DNA of 34,590 nucleotides from Ignavibacteria bacterium (GCA_014654705.1 JACVZY010000073.1:1-34590); one strand, 5' to 3'; positions 17,947 through 25,068 are shown, counted from the stretch's first letter. The notes: generated from the letters alone by a model not told the origin. Program-made: numbers and translations.

Positions 17947-17972
17947 ATAGATTGAGTTTTTACTCAATCTAT
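17947..17972. promoter_or_regulatory. 11-bp stem palindrome at the 5' end of the helicase gene
   Basis: ATAGATTGAGT and ACTCAATCTAT flank a TTTT loop, giving a perfect 11-bp stem. It is 50 bp upstream of the ATG at 17897 and just 2 bp before the alternative GTG at 17945. It could be an operator for autoregulation or a leader hairpin in the mRNA. The near-zero distance to the GTG favours the downstream ATG as the true start. Confidence 0.5.
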
Positions 17973-18061
17973 GTTCATATTTCGCACATTAAATTCAATC
18001 CGTTAAGTGCTTTTTTATGAACATTTTATGCAGCATTCTCTCACAGAAAGCATGAGAGTCG

Positions 18062-18093
18062 TTTGCTGTAATATAACATTTATGCTATATTTG
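18062..18093 (+). promoter_or_regulatory. Bacteroidota-type promoter for a small RNA
   Basis: TTTG at 18062-18065 and TATATTTG at 18086-18093 are separated by exactly 20 bases. This is a full match to the -33 TTTG / -7 TAnnTTTG promoter known in Bacteroidota. Transcription would begin near 18098-18101 and run rightwards. Confidence 0.6.
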
Positions 18094-18098
18094 TGTCA

Positions 18099-18220
18099 TC
18101 CGCCGTTCCACGACGCGTGTGAAAAATTTCTTTCTGCTCGAGTCCGATCAAAAACTTTGCAGAAAGCTGACTTAGAAGATTCCTGAAAAAGCCACGTTTC
18201 GTCGCGTGGCTTTTTCGTTT
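18099..18220 (+). ncRNA. Probable small RNA of about 120 nt
   Basis: The stretch begins about 6 bases after the promoter above and ends with the strong terminator at 18185-18216. Within it CTTTCTGC pairs with GCAGAAAG (8-bp stem, 21-base loop) ahead of the terminator. No protein frame in this direction fits. It lies between the divergent replication fusion gene and the DUF2887 gene, a usual place for antisense or regulatory RNAs of plasmids, although it does not overlap the helicase coding region. It could instead be the leader of the 18297 gene ended by attenuation. The family is not recognised. Confidence 0.5.
18185..18216 (+). terminator. Strong intrinsic terminator, probably bidirectional
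   Basis: GAAAAAGCCACG pairs with CGTGGCTTTTTC around an 8-base loop (TTTCGTCG): a 12-bp stem with A-run and T-run on its sides, followed by further T-rich sequence. It separates the small RNA from the DUF2887 gene, which starts at 18297. Confidence 0.85.
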
Positions 18221-18296
18221 TCTTATTTTCTGTTGGCAAGATAGCATTTTTTTTTCGGCAAACAAACATGGAATTTTCCCCATTCCTTTTTTACCT

Positions 18297-19121
18297 ATGC
18301 GTACAGATGCTTTATATTTGAACCTCTTTGAGACCGCTCCGTCGTTGGCATTACGATTATCGGGCTGTGGTACGGAACGTGCAAACGAGTACACGTGTGC
18401 CTCGTCAGAACTCAAGAAAGCATTTCGTGTGGATGTCGTTCTCACACCGCCGTCAGCAGATTTACCACTGGTGTTGGCAGAAGTCCAGTTTCAACGGGAG
18501 CCGGACATTTATCACCGTTTGGTAGCATCGGGCGCGATAGCTCGGATTCAATCGCCGGAGTACCCGGATGTGCGGATGGTTATTCTTTTTGCTTCCCGTG
18601 CTGTAGATACAGGAGCCGGAGCATGGCAGCCGCTTGTGGAGGCAGGGACGCTGCGCGTGGTGTATTTGGATGAAGCGACGGCAGAGTTAATGAATGCGGA
18701 ATTTACACCGGAGGAACAATCGGCATTGCTCTTAGCACGATTGACCGTTAGTCCCAGCGACCGTACGGGTGATGATGTTATTGTCCATCATCTTGGCATA
18801 GCTATTCATGCAATGCAAATGCGGAGTTTGCAAACGTTTTTCCGTGATTTATTTGTAAATTTGTACGTCAGTAAATACAAAACCCTCAGTATCAAGGAGA
18901 TACGCGCCATGATAGACACACGAGAAATCTTTGACGATATAGGTGAGAGCCTCGCAGTACAAGAGTATGCACAAGAAGTAGCAGAAAAAGCGGTAACAAA
19001 TGCCGTAGCTCAAGCAAAATTGGAAAGCGCACTTGCCATGCTGGCAGCAGGCATACCGATAGAGAAGGTTGCCTCTATTTTGCATCTGTCCGTCGAACAG
19101 ATCATAGCAGCACGATCGTAA
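18297..19121 (+). CDS. DUF2887-type PD-(D/E)XK nuclease-like protein
   Basis: 274 residues. The first half fits the DUF2887/Rpn-like group: start RTDALYLNLFETAPSLALRL, the ELKKAFRVDVVL block with a probable catalytic Asp, then LVLAEVQFQREPDIYHRL with the E-x-Q version of the E-x-K motif, and VRMVILFASRAVD. The C-terminal part (about 190-274) is helical and ends in a short HTH-like segment (GIPIEKVASILHLSVEQI). Relatives are often present in many copies and are linked to transposition or recombination, but their reaction is mostly untested. It follows a terminator and is separated by about 365 bp from the next gene, so it is probably transcribed alone. It may be cargo of the plasmid-like block. 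Start ATG 18297. Confidence 0.85.
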   Translation: MRTDALYLNLFETAPSLALRLSGCGTERANEYTCASSELKKAFRVDVVLTPPSADLPLVLAEVQFQREPDIYHRLVASGAIARIQSPEYPDVRMVILFASRAVDTGAGAWQPLVEAGTLRVVYLDEATAELMNAEFTPEEQSALLLARLTVSPSDRTGDDVIVHHLGIAIHAMQMRSLQTFFRDLFVNLYVSKYKTLSIKEIRAMIDTREIFDDIGESLAVQEYAQEVAEKAVTNAVAQAKLESALAMLAAGIPIEKVASILHLSVEQIIAARS

Positions 19122-19485
19122 GGTTGTGTGTGCCGACTGCTTTTGTGCTCGGTTCGCTCTGGTGTTATTGCATTGTGCAATCACAGCAATACACCTTTTC
19201 TGCTGATTATTTTCTTGTGTGCCCTTCTTTCGGCGTTTGTTTTTTTTCGGCAATACGGTATATTAGTACGCCTTTTGGCTCGTAGCCTTGTGCATTCGTG
19301 TTCGTGCCCTTGTTCATGTCATGTCCATCGTTCGAGTCCTGCTGTTGTGTGATTGTCGTTTCCTCCGGCACTCACTTCCCTTTTCTTATCCCGTGTCCAA
19401 AACATTCCCCCCATCACTATTTGTATCCGTGAGGGTTGTTTTATACCCTTCCTTTTTTCTTCCCACCCCTTTTTTTTGTTGTTCT
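19122..19485. other. Pyrimidine-rich intergenic region
   Basis: About 365 bases, strikingly T/C-rich on the plus strand towards the right end. It holds a short hairpin (ATTGCA-TTG-TGCAAT, 19167-19181) just after the DUF2887 gene. The frame of the next gene is open through the last 200 bases but has no coding character. I see no tRNA or clear promoter. Confidence 0.5.
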
Positions 19486-20649
19486 ATGGCATCCATCAAT
19501 TATTGTCGTTCGTGCGGAGTTGACATCAGTTCTCACCGTTCTGATTCCTTGTATTGTGGAGAAAAATGCTCCAAACGCTATCGTCGTCTTGTACAAAAAG
19601 GACTGGCACGTCCGGCACGTGTGCAGCAATTTCAGCACGGTTTACATGACCGCCACCGCCCGGCGCATCATCGTAGTCCGGACAAGGTCGGACAAGTCCG
19701 GACTATGAAGCGTAGCAAAGGCGATAAACTCTCCGATGCTCTGATTCAGACCAGTGTCAAAACCGCTGGGAATATCATCCAAACCACTGCCGTTGGGTTG
19801 CTGAACAAGCACCTCGGTATCACTCCCGTACAACCAATACCAACTCATCAGGGGCAGCATCAAGGGCAACGATTGTTATCGGATGGAGCATCGGCATCGT
19901 CGTCTCCAGACAAACAGGTTTTCTCCCCTACAAGAGTTCCTCTCGTCATTCGGAGTGGTGAAGAACTTGCGGCGCGTCCGGCATTTAACCGATTGAACTT
20001 GCCGGAGGAGTGGTCACAGTTTTTGGGCGATATTCCCCTCCCACCGTTTACGATGTTGGTCTGGGGGATGAATGGCAGTGGTAAATCGTCATGGAGTATG
20101 CGCTTTTTACGGGTGATTGATGAGTATGCGTATCGTACACCAGCCTCGGTGTATTGTTCGGCAGAAGAAGATGTGGACGGGGTAACGGTGCAGCATCGTC
20201 AGCAGCTTACGGGTCTTACGACAAGCCGCTTTATTAACCGCTTGCCAGTAAATTCCAAGGAGTGGAAGCAGGTGTTATGGGATAGCTACCAGAAAGAGGA
20301 CAACCCACAGTGGTATTATCGGAACGTTCTGGTTCTGGACTCGATGAGCGTGTTGGAGATCACTCCGCAGTATTTTGGAGATGAGTATGATCGTCGTCGT
20401 CAGCGTGGTTTGCCAGAGGAAAAACTCTTTGTATGGGATTATTTGGCACATCATTCAGGGCGTATCTATATCGCTCATGCGACAAAAGACGGTCGGGAAT
20501 ATATTGGCGCATCGGATTGGGCGCATGATGTTGATATCGTGATAGAGTGTGTCAAAAGTTCCGGTCGTGGGCAAGCGATCATCCGCAAAAACCGCTTTAT
20601 CGCTGCGGATGGTCGTGGAAGTATAGGCTCAACGATGAACATTTGGTAA
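19486..20649 (+). CDS. RadA/Sms-like RecA-fold ATPase with N-terminal zinc ribbon
   Basis: 387 residues from ATG 19486 (a longer open frame to 19288 is non-coding in character). Residues 6-30 form a zinc ribbon: CRSCG near the start and YCGEKCSKRY later. A disordered linker of about 120 residues, rich in Ser, Gln, His and Pro, follows. The ATPase has Walker A WGMNGSGKS near residue 195 and Walker B NVLVLDSMS near 282. Late motifs IYIAHATKDG and IIRKNRF near 367 match the order of RadA, where KNRFG is a hallmark. RadA itself has a four-Cys finger and a C-terminal Lon-like domain; the latter is absent here. The likely role is recombination or DnaB-like helicase work for the element. Its spacing from neighbours suggests its own promoter. 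Confidence 0.8.
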   Translation: MASINYCRSCGVDISSHRSDSLYCGEKCSKRYRRLVQKGLARPARVQQFQHGLHDRHRPAHHRSPDKVGQVRTMKRSKGDKLSDALIQTSVKTAGNIIQTTAVGLLNKHLGITPVQPIPTHQGQHQGQRLLSDGASASSSPDKQVFSPTRVPLVIRSGEELAARPAFNRLNLPEEWSQFLGDIPLPPFTMLVWGMNGSGKSSWSMRFLRVIDEYAYRTPASVYCSAEEDVDGVTVQHRQQLTGLTTSRFINRLPVNSKEWKQVLWDSYQKEDNPQWYYRNVLVLDSMSVLEITPQYFGDEYDRRRQRGLPEEKLFVWDYLAHHSGRIYIAHATKDGREYIGASDWAHDVDIVIECVKSSGRGQAIIRKNRFIAADGRGSIGSTMNIW

Positions 20650-20856
20650 GAATGGCAGGGAAAAGGGAGTCAAAAGGCGGTATTGTGGTCATTAATATTC
20701 CTCGTATCGCCATGATGCGCTTGATTTTGTCCATATTCACCTCAAAATGACGATATTGTCCAAAAAGCACCATTATTGTAAAAAAATGCTTCAAAAATCG
20801 TAATTTGTCCACTAATGTCAAAAAACGTCATTAAAGTTCTTAATTATCGGTAAAAA
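20650..20856. other. AT-rich non-coding region with TTGTCCA repeats, possible origin or operator
   Basis: About 207 bases without a gene. TTGTCCA occurs three times on the plus strand (20727, 20756, 20805), with weaker forms (TTGTAAA 20776, ATGTCAA 20816). AATGACG at 20746 is inverted as CGTCATT at 20826. The right half is very AT-rich. It lies directly before the HTH gene at 20857. These are features of an operator region or replication origin; the repeats are too irregular in spacing to call iterons. Confidence 0.45.
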
Positions 20857-21294
20857 GTGAGCGTCGGTATGGATAAAAGGATACACAGTCGTGAGCTTCG
20901 GTGGATATTGAAGCGAACGGGATACAAACAAGTGGAATTTGCGGAGCACATAGACCGTTCTCGGCAATTTGTGAGTGCGTTGTGCTGCAATGGAGAAGCA
21001 ATACCGCTCCGATATGTGGAACAATTGATACAACTAGTCGGCGGTGAACAATATCTTCTTGCCCAAGCGGAGTATCGGACAGCGGAGCGGAAGCGGAACA
21101 AAACGATGGTTGAAGGCTGGTTATCCTACGCTGCGCGGACAGAGAGTCTGCCACCAAACGCTGAGAACAAACTTCATATCGACACTTATATGTTGGACAC
21201 GATTGAGCAATATCGTGCGAAGCAGTTTGGCGAGATTGGTGCTCAGCAGCAGCAAGCGGCAACAGCCTTTCTGGCAAAACACGGACGGGGGTAA
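20857..21294 (+). CDS. Helix-turn-helix DNA-binding protein
   Basis: 145 residues from GTG 20857 (ATG at 20869 is equally possible). An XRE-like HTH is visible at about residues 14-70: ELRWILKRTGYKQVEFAEHI, then the recognition region DRSRQFVSALCCNG, ending in YVEQLIQLVGGEQYLLAQAE. The same ending pattern appears twice in the protein at 22192-22686, so they share a domain. The second half is helical and Gln/Ala-rich without a known fold. The stop lies 5 bp before the serine recombinase ATG, so the two are co-transcribed. It probably binds the repeats at 20727-20832 and regulates this small operon, by inference. Confidence 0.75.
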   Translation: MSVGMDKRIHSRELRWILKRTGYKQVEFAEHIDRSRQFVSALCCNGEAIPLRYVEQLIQLVGGEQYLLAQAEYRTAERKRNKTMVEGWLSYAARTESLPPNAENKLHIDTYMLDTIEQYRAKQFGEIGAQQQQAATAFLAKHGRG

Positions 21295-21299
21295 GAACA

Positions 21300-22004
21300 A
21301 TGGAACATTCACAGCACCATCAGTATATCGCTTACTACCGAGTTTCGACCGCAAAACAAGGCGCGTCGGGCTTAGGCTTGGAAGCACAGCGCCATGCGGT
21401 TCATCACTTTGTACGCGGCGGCGTAATTTGTGGGGAATATACCGAAGTGGAGAGCGGCAAAAACAACACCCGTGTTGCCTTGGACAAAGCAATAACTCAT
21501 GCAAAAGAGAGGGGAGCACGATTAGTGATTGCCAAACTTGACCGTCTGAGCCGTAATGTCGCGTTTATCTTTGCGCTCAGGGATTCGGGGGTGGATTTTG
21601 TGTGCGCGGATATGCCGGACGCGAACACGCTGACGATTGGGATATTTGCAGCGATGGCACAACATGAGCGGGAGCTTATTTCCCAACGGACAAAGGCGGC
21701 ATTGCAGGCAAAGAAGCAGCAAGGCTATGTTCTGGGCACACCCCGCAATCTGACGCAGGAAGCCCGTGTGCAGGGAGCACGACAAGTTGCAGCATTAGCC
21801 CGCGCAAGTGAGCACAATAAGCGGATATGTGCGGTAATCCAGAACCTTCACGCACAAGCAATGCCGATAGCGCGGATAGCGGATTTTCTAAACAAGAGTG
21901 GTTTTCGTACCATTCGAGGGAAGCAGTTTCATGGCTCAACGGTGCGTTACTTGCTGCAATTACATCATTCATCACGTGTACAGGCACAAAAAAGCCATGA
22001 ATGA
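21300..22004 (+). CDS. Small serine recombinase (resolvase/invertase family)
   Basis: 234 residues. The catalytic domain begins YIAYYRVSTAKQGASGLGLE, with the nucleophile Ser near residue 15. Further blocks are LVIAKLDRLSRN, which has the conserved Arg residues, and IFAAMAQHERELISQRTKAAL, the long E helix. A C-terminal HTH region follows (AMPIARIADFLNKSGFRTIRG, split by a few residues). The size fits resolvases and invertases, not large integrases of phage type. It could resolve multimers of the element, or integrate it. Overlapping the end of the gene is the 13-base word ACAAAAAAGCCAT (21986-21998), which recurs at the right junction of the block (22742-22754). Co-transcribed with the HTH gene upstream. 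Confidence 0.93.
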   Translation: MEHSQHHQYIAYYRVSTAKQGASGLGLEAQRHAVHHFVRGGVICGEYTEVESGKNNTRVALDKAITHAKERGARLVIAKLDRLSRNVAFIFALRDSGVDFVCADMPDANTLTIGIFAAMAQHERELISQRTKAALQAKKQQGYVLGTPRNLTQEARVQGARQVAALARASEHNKRICAVIQNLHAQAMPIARIADFLNKSGFRTIRGKQFHGSTVRYLLQLHHSSRVQAQKSHE

Positions 22005-22056
22005 ACTGTACTGTGCAGCTCTTAAACCAGTAGTTGTAGGGCTATTTTCCATGAGT

Positions 22057-22088
22057 TTTGGATAATTTTCCTAAAAAAGGCAGATTTG
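22057..22088 (+). promoter_or_regulatory. Promoter of the double-HTH gene
   Basis: TTTG at 22057-22060 and CAGATTTG at 22081-22088 are 20 bases apart; the second differs from TAnnTTTG at one position. The start would fall near 22094, inside the small palindrome GTGGCATACCAC (22093-22104), and the iterons would be transcribed as leader. Confidence 0.45.
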
Positions 22089-22110
22089 TCAAGTGGCATA
22101 CCACATTAAC

Positions 22111-22190
22111 AACGTGAATGCCCTCATAAAAAACGTGTATGCCAAAAAATAAACGTGAATGCCCTCACTAAAAACATGAATGCCCTCATT
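22111..22190. repeat. Four iterons, period 20-21 bp
   Basis: The unit AACGTGAATGCCCTCA begins at 22111 and 22152; a variant AACATGAATGCCCTCA begins at 22173 and a shorter one (AACGTGTATGCC) at 22132. Steps are 21, 20 and 21 bp, two helical turns, so a protein would bind all copies on one face. An inverted GGCATAC, matching GTATGCC, sits at 22095-22101. The array ends right at the start of the double-HTH gene. It is typical of iteron origins and of autoregulated operators. Spacers of only 4-8 bases rule out CRISPR. Confidence 0.85.
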
Positions 22191-22191
22191 T

Positions 22192-22686
22192 ATGAAGCAA
22201 AATCAAACAGAAATACCGCATATTGATCCACTTCGCTATAGCGCATTGAAGGATTTTTGTACAATCATTGGCATTGAAGTGAGGGACGTGGCTCCTCATA
22301 TGGGTTATACAAAGGAATCGTTGTACAATGCGCGTTACCACCGGCGCACGGGAGCAGGCTCGTATATTGAGTTTTCCCGTTTAGATGGCATTATCGCTTA
22401 TGTTGGCGAGGAAGATTATAGAATCGCCTTGGCAGAGCTGCGCATGACAAAGGAGGAACGAGAAAATCCACGCAATACGCAACGCATCACATGGGATGAG
22501 GGTAAAAAGGTATTGAAACTTTGTGGAGTGACTATAGCGGAGTTTGCGTATGCCATTCTTCTGACCCCATCGCACCTGATGGGTTGGTACCGCAGGCGGC
22601 TGATACCGCTTCGGGATATACGGGCATTGAAAAATTTGGTTGGGGCAAAGAACTTCGAGACGGCATTGAGGATGGTGAGGACATAG
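22192..22686 (+). CDS. Protein with two tandem HTH-like domains, possible initiator or regulator
   Basis: 164 residues from ATG 22192; the ATG at 22180 lies inside the last iteron and is less likely. The protein consists of two similar halves. Half one runs from LKDFCTIIGIEVRDVAPHM to IIAYVGEEDYRIALAELR. Half two runs from GKKVLKLCGVTIAEFAYAIL to ALKNLVGAKNFETALRMVR. Both match the HTH module of the protein at 20857. A two-module protein directly behind iterons suits a Rep-like initiator or a repressor that binds them, but it is shorter than the usual iteron Rep proteins (about 230-400 aa) and I see no Rep_3 motif. Function by position is inference only. It is the last gene before the right junction of the block. 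Confidence 0.65.
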   Translation: MKQNQTEIPHIDPLRYSALKDFCTIIGIEVRDVAPHMGYTKESLYNARYHRRTGAGSYIEFSRLDGIIAYVGEEDYRIALAELRMTKEERENPRNTQRITWDEGKKVLKLCGVTIAEFAYAILLTPSHLMGWYRRRLIPLRDIRALKNLVGAKNFETALRMVRT

Positions 22687-22927
22687 AGTGTTGTTGGTTA
22701 GGCTTGCAGGCTGCACCAGAGAATTCATCGGAAGTTGTGCTACAAAAAAGCCATAAACGACCGTTTGTGACTTTTGCGCCTGCTTCACCATCAATTTCTT
22801 TTAGTTTTTCCCAACCTTGTTTGTATCTGTCTGGATGTTCCATTTTTGTTTTTTCGTTATTTTTCTGTCCGTAGCAAAATTGCCCGAAAAGAAAGAGTAA
22901 AATTATGTTTAATGTCGTTATTTTCAT
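22532..22927 (-). pseudogene. Truncated exported carboxymuconolactone-decarboxylase-like gene
   Basis: Residues 1-21 are a signal peptide (ILLFLFGQFCYGQ). Residues about 27-53 (MEHPDRYKQGWEKLKEIDG and a few more) match the N-terminus of small CMD/AhpD-like proteins. Homology stops after AGAKV at about 22769; relatives go on for another 80 or more residues including the catalytic Cys pair. What follows here (Ser/Pro-rich, antisense to the double-HTH gene) is foreign, so the real remnant is 22769-22927. The remaining half is nowhere in the window. The break marks the right end of the plasmid-like block, or a deletion beside it. Confidence 0.7.
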
Positions 22928-23032
22928 TTATGCACAGTGTTTGTTTACAATGACCGCTAACTACAAATTTTGTGTGGCTCTTGCATTGGATCGTATTAGC
23001 CTTATTTCCCAATGTTTTACAATGCATTTAGC

Positions 23033-24346
23033 TCATCCTTTTTGATGTGACCTCCTCACTAAAAAACATGATGTCGCCGCTAAAAAAAAACATATACCCG
23101 CTAGAAACAAGGCATTACGGGCATCGCCGCCCAGAAGTGAATCGTAGTACAACGGCACAGTTACCATACTGATAATCTGCGGCACGACAATAAACATATT
23201 GAAAATACCCATGTACACGCCGACGCGCTCCGCCGGAACAGCATCGGCAAGCATGACGTAGGGCATAGCCATAATTGAAGCCCACGCAACGCCAACCGCA
23301 CACATACAGCCCATTACCACATAGACATTCGTTGTGAAAAGCATCCCGATAAAACCCAAACCGCCAATACATAGGCAGACTGCGTGCGCACCACGATTGG
23401 TAAGGAATTTTGCTAGGGGTGGCAAAGCCATCGATGCAACGAAACATAAGGCACTAAAGACCGCCAAGCCAAGGTTTCCCCATTTTACACCTTCATCAAA
23501 GCCGGGGCTGTGTGCGTCCATAGCGCCGAAGCAGTGCCGTGCAATAGATAGTGCCAGATATTGCCACATGAGCGGCAGCCCGTACCACGTGAAAAATTTC
23601 ACCCACCAAAGTTCGCGCATCACAAGCGGCATTTCTCGAAAAGCATGAAGTAATTCGCGTAAAACTCCTTGAATACCTGCTCCAAAGCCACCTTGATGCT
23701 TTCTGTGAAATTCTTCGATGTCCTCCGGTGGATATTCGTCGGTAGTGAAGATTGTCCAGCCTACGGTGAAGAGTATTGCTGCTGCACCGACTAAAAAGGA
23801 ATAGCGCACAAAAGCAGGAATGGTTTCACTGTGTGATTGTACCATCGAGATTCCCAACAACGGAAAAACAAATGGCATCAAATTTGCCAAAGTTTGCCCG
23901 AAACCGACAAAAAAACTCTGTACCGCAAAGCCTGTCGGCAGCTGCTCTTCAGGGAGTTTATCGGCGATAAAGGCGCGGAACGGTTCCATCGTTACGTTTG
24001 CAGCACCATCCAAAAGCCACATCAACGAGGCTGCTATCCAGAGTGCCGACGAATACGGCATTAACACAAGCGCGAGGCTGGTGAAAATTGCTCCTACCAA
24101 AAAATATGGTCGCCGCCGCCCTAACTTCACAGTCCATGTTCTGTCGCTCATTGCACCGATAATTGGTTGCAGAATCAAGCCCGTGAGCGGTCCGGCAAGC
24201 CAGAGAATCGGAATTTTTGCTTCATCCGCCCCCAAATACCGATAAATCGGACTCATGTTCGCTTGCTGCAAACCAAAGGCATATTGTACACCCAGAAAAC
24301 CGAAACTCATGTTCCAGATTTGCCAAAAGGTTAAGCGAGATTTCAT
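23033..24346 (-). CDS. SLC45/MFS-type sugar transporter
   Basis: About 437 residues from ATG 24346 (a TTG at 24358 adds four). Twelve hydrophobic helices fit a major facilitator. The first loop carries SDRTWTVKLGRRRPYFLVGA, the MFS loop 2-3 signature, as in SLC45-type sucrose and maltose carriers; GLQQANMSPIYRYLGAD before it is typical of the bacterial members. It would import a disaccharide or its hydrolysis product with protons across the inner membrane. It is the last gene after the kinase (gap 47 bp) and the GH100-like glycosidase, on the same strand, which supports a sugar role. It could also carry a monosaccharide; substrate not decidable here. Confidence 0.88.
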   Translation of the reverse strand: MKSRLTFWQIWNMSFGFLGVQYAFGLQQANMSPIYRYLGADEAKIPILWLAGPLTGLILQPIIGAMSDRTWTVKLGRRRPYFLVGAIFTSLALVLMPYSSALWIAASLMWLLDGAANVTMEPFRAFIADKLPEEQLPTGFAVQSFFVGFGQTLANLMPFVFPLLGISMVQSHSETIPAFVRYSFLVGAAAILFTVGWTIFTTDEYPPEDIEEFHRKHQGGFGAGIQGVLRELLHAFREMPLVMRELWWVKFFTWYGLPLMWQYLALSIARHCFGAMDAHSPGFDEGVKWGNLGLAVFSALCFVASMALPPLAKFLTNRGAHAVCLCIGGLGFIGMLFTTNVYVVMGCMCAVGVAWASIMAMPYVMLADAVPAERVGVYMGIFNMFIVVPQIISMVTVPLYYDSLLGGDARNALFLAGICFFLAATSCFLVRRSHQKG

Positions 24347-24393
24347 AAAAAAGTTCAATGAGTAGTGTTCGATGAGATTTCGGTGAGTTTTTA

Positions 24394-25068
24394 CTAAGAA
24401 TTGGTGTGCAAAGTCGTTACGCTATAATCTTTCTCAACCCAAACATTGGCGAGGTTTGCAAGCGGAGCGACAATTCCGTGTTCGATTGCTAAGACTTCCT
24501 CAACAAAACTGCTGAGTTCATGCTCGCTACGGGCGCGTTGTAGTCGGTTTTCGCGGGTGTCGAGGTATGTACGTTTCATAAAGACGGTATAATCCGCCCG
24601 TTCCAAACCCAGAGCGTATGTTCCTTCGATAATCAAGATATTTGCTGCACGCCAGTCCAAGATTTCTTCACCAATATAGTTCTTTTGGTAATGCGCAAGT
24701 GGTTTGGTAAGCTGTGTTGTGCCCGCTTTGAACAAATCCAGATGTTCCTGCAAAAGCATCATATTCACTTCACCTATGCCGACATTACTGAGGCTTTCCA
24801 AGCGTCGTGCATGATTTGATGAGGGCGGCAGATAAAAATAATCGTCCAAATGCAGCACCGAAACGCTTGAGCCATTTTTCTCAAACTGCATTTGCAGCGT
24901 AGTCGCGGTAACAGATTTTCCGCTTCCTGATTCACCACCAATCACAATCACCTTGCGCGGATGTGCTGTGTATGGCTGGTAGTCGGTGTGCAGTTTACAG
25001 AAATGCTCATACAATCGTGCTGCTGTGGCGTAGTATTCGGGGCGAATGGTAATAATGTCTCCAACCAT
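24394..25068 (-). CDS. P-loop kinase of the uridine kinase/phosphoribulokinase group
   Basis: 224 residues. Walker A is GGESGSGKS at about residues 44-52, followed by VSVLHLDDYFYLPP, a typical block of uridine kinase-like enzymes that positions substrate and metal. YIGEEILDWRAANILIIEGT contains Walker B. RTYLDTRENRLQRAR forms the lid region with Arg residues. The first 35 residues are an extra helical piece. It would phosphorylate a nucleoside or sugar with ATP. Between a glycosidase gene (gap 45 bp) and a sugar transporter gene (gap 47 bp) in one direction, a sugar or sugar-alcohol substrate is plausible, but this is inference from context. Confidence 0.82.
   Translation of the reverse strand: MVGDIITIRPEYYATAARLYEHFCKLHTDYQPYTAHPRKVIVIGGESGSGKSVTATTLQMQFEKNGSSVSVLHLDDYFYLPPSSNHARRLESLSNVGIGEVNMMLLQEHLDLFKAGTTQLTKPLAHYQKNYIGEEILDWRAANILIIEGTYALGLERADYTVFMKRTYLDTRENRLQRARSEHELSSFVEEVLAIEHGIVAPLANLANVWVEKDYSVTTLHTNS

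Noticed and set aside
18080-18445. Minus-strand open frame of 121 codons over the small RNA and DUF2887 start
   Set aside because: It runs antisense through a terminator and a well-supported gene, with no domain.
19330-19339. GTTCGAGTCC, like a tRNA T-loop
   Set aside because: The bases on both sides do not pair to a T-stem and no anticodon or acceptor arm can be built.
19288-19485. N-terminal extension of the RadA-like protein
   Set aside because: The 66 extra residues are the translation of a pyrimidine-rich leader; the zinc ribbon begins directly after ATG 19486.
22111-22190. Regular repeats that could suggest CRISPR
   Set aside because: Units are 16 bases with 4-8-base spacers of simple AT sequence, and no cas gene is near; they are iterons.
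12617-22686. Reading the block as a prophage
   Set aside because: No capsid, portal, terminase, tail or lysis gene is visible; partition and iteron features favour a plasmid-like element.
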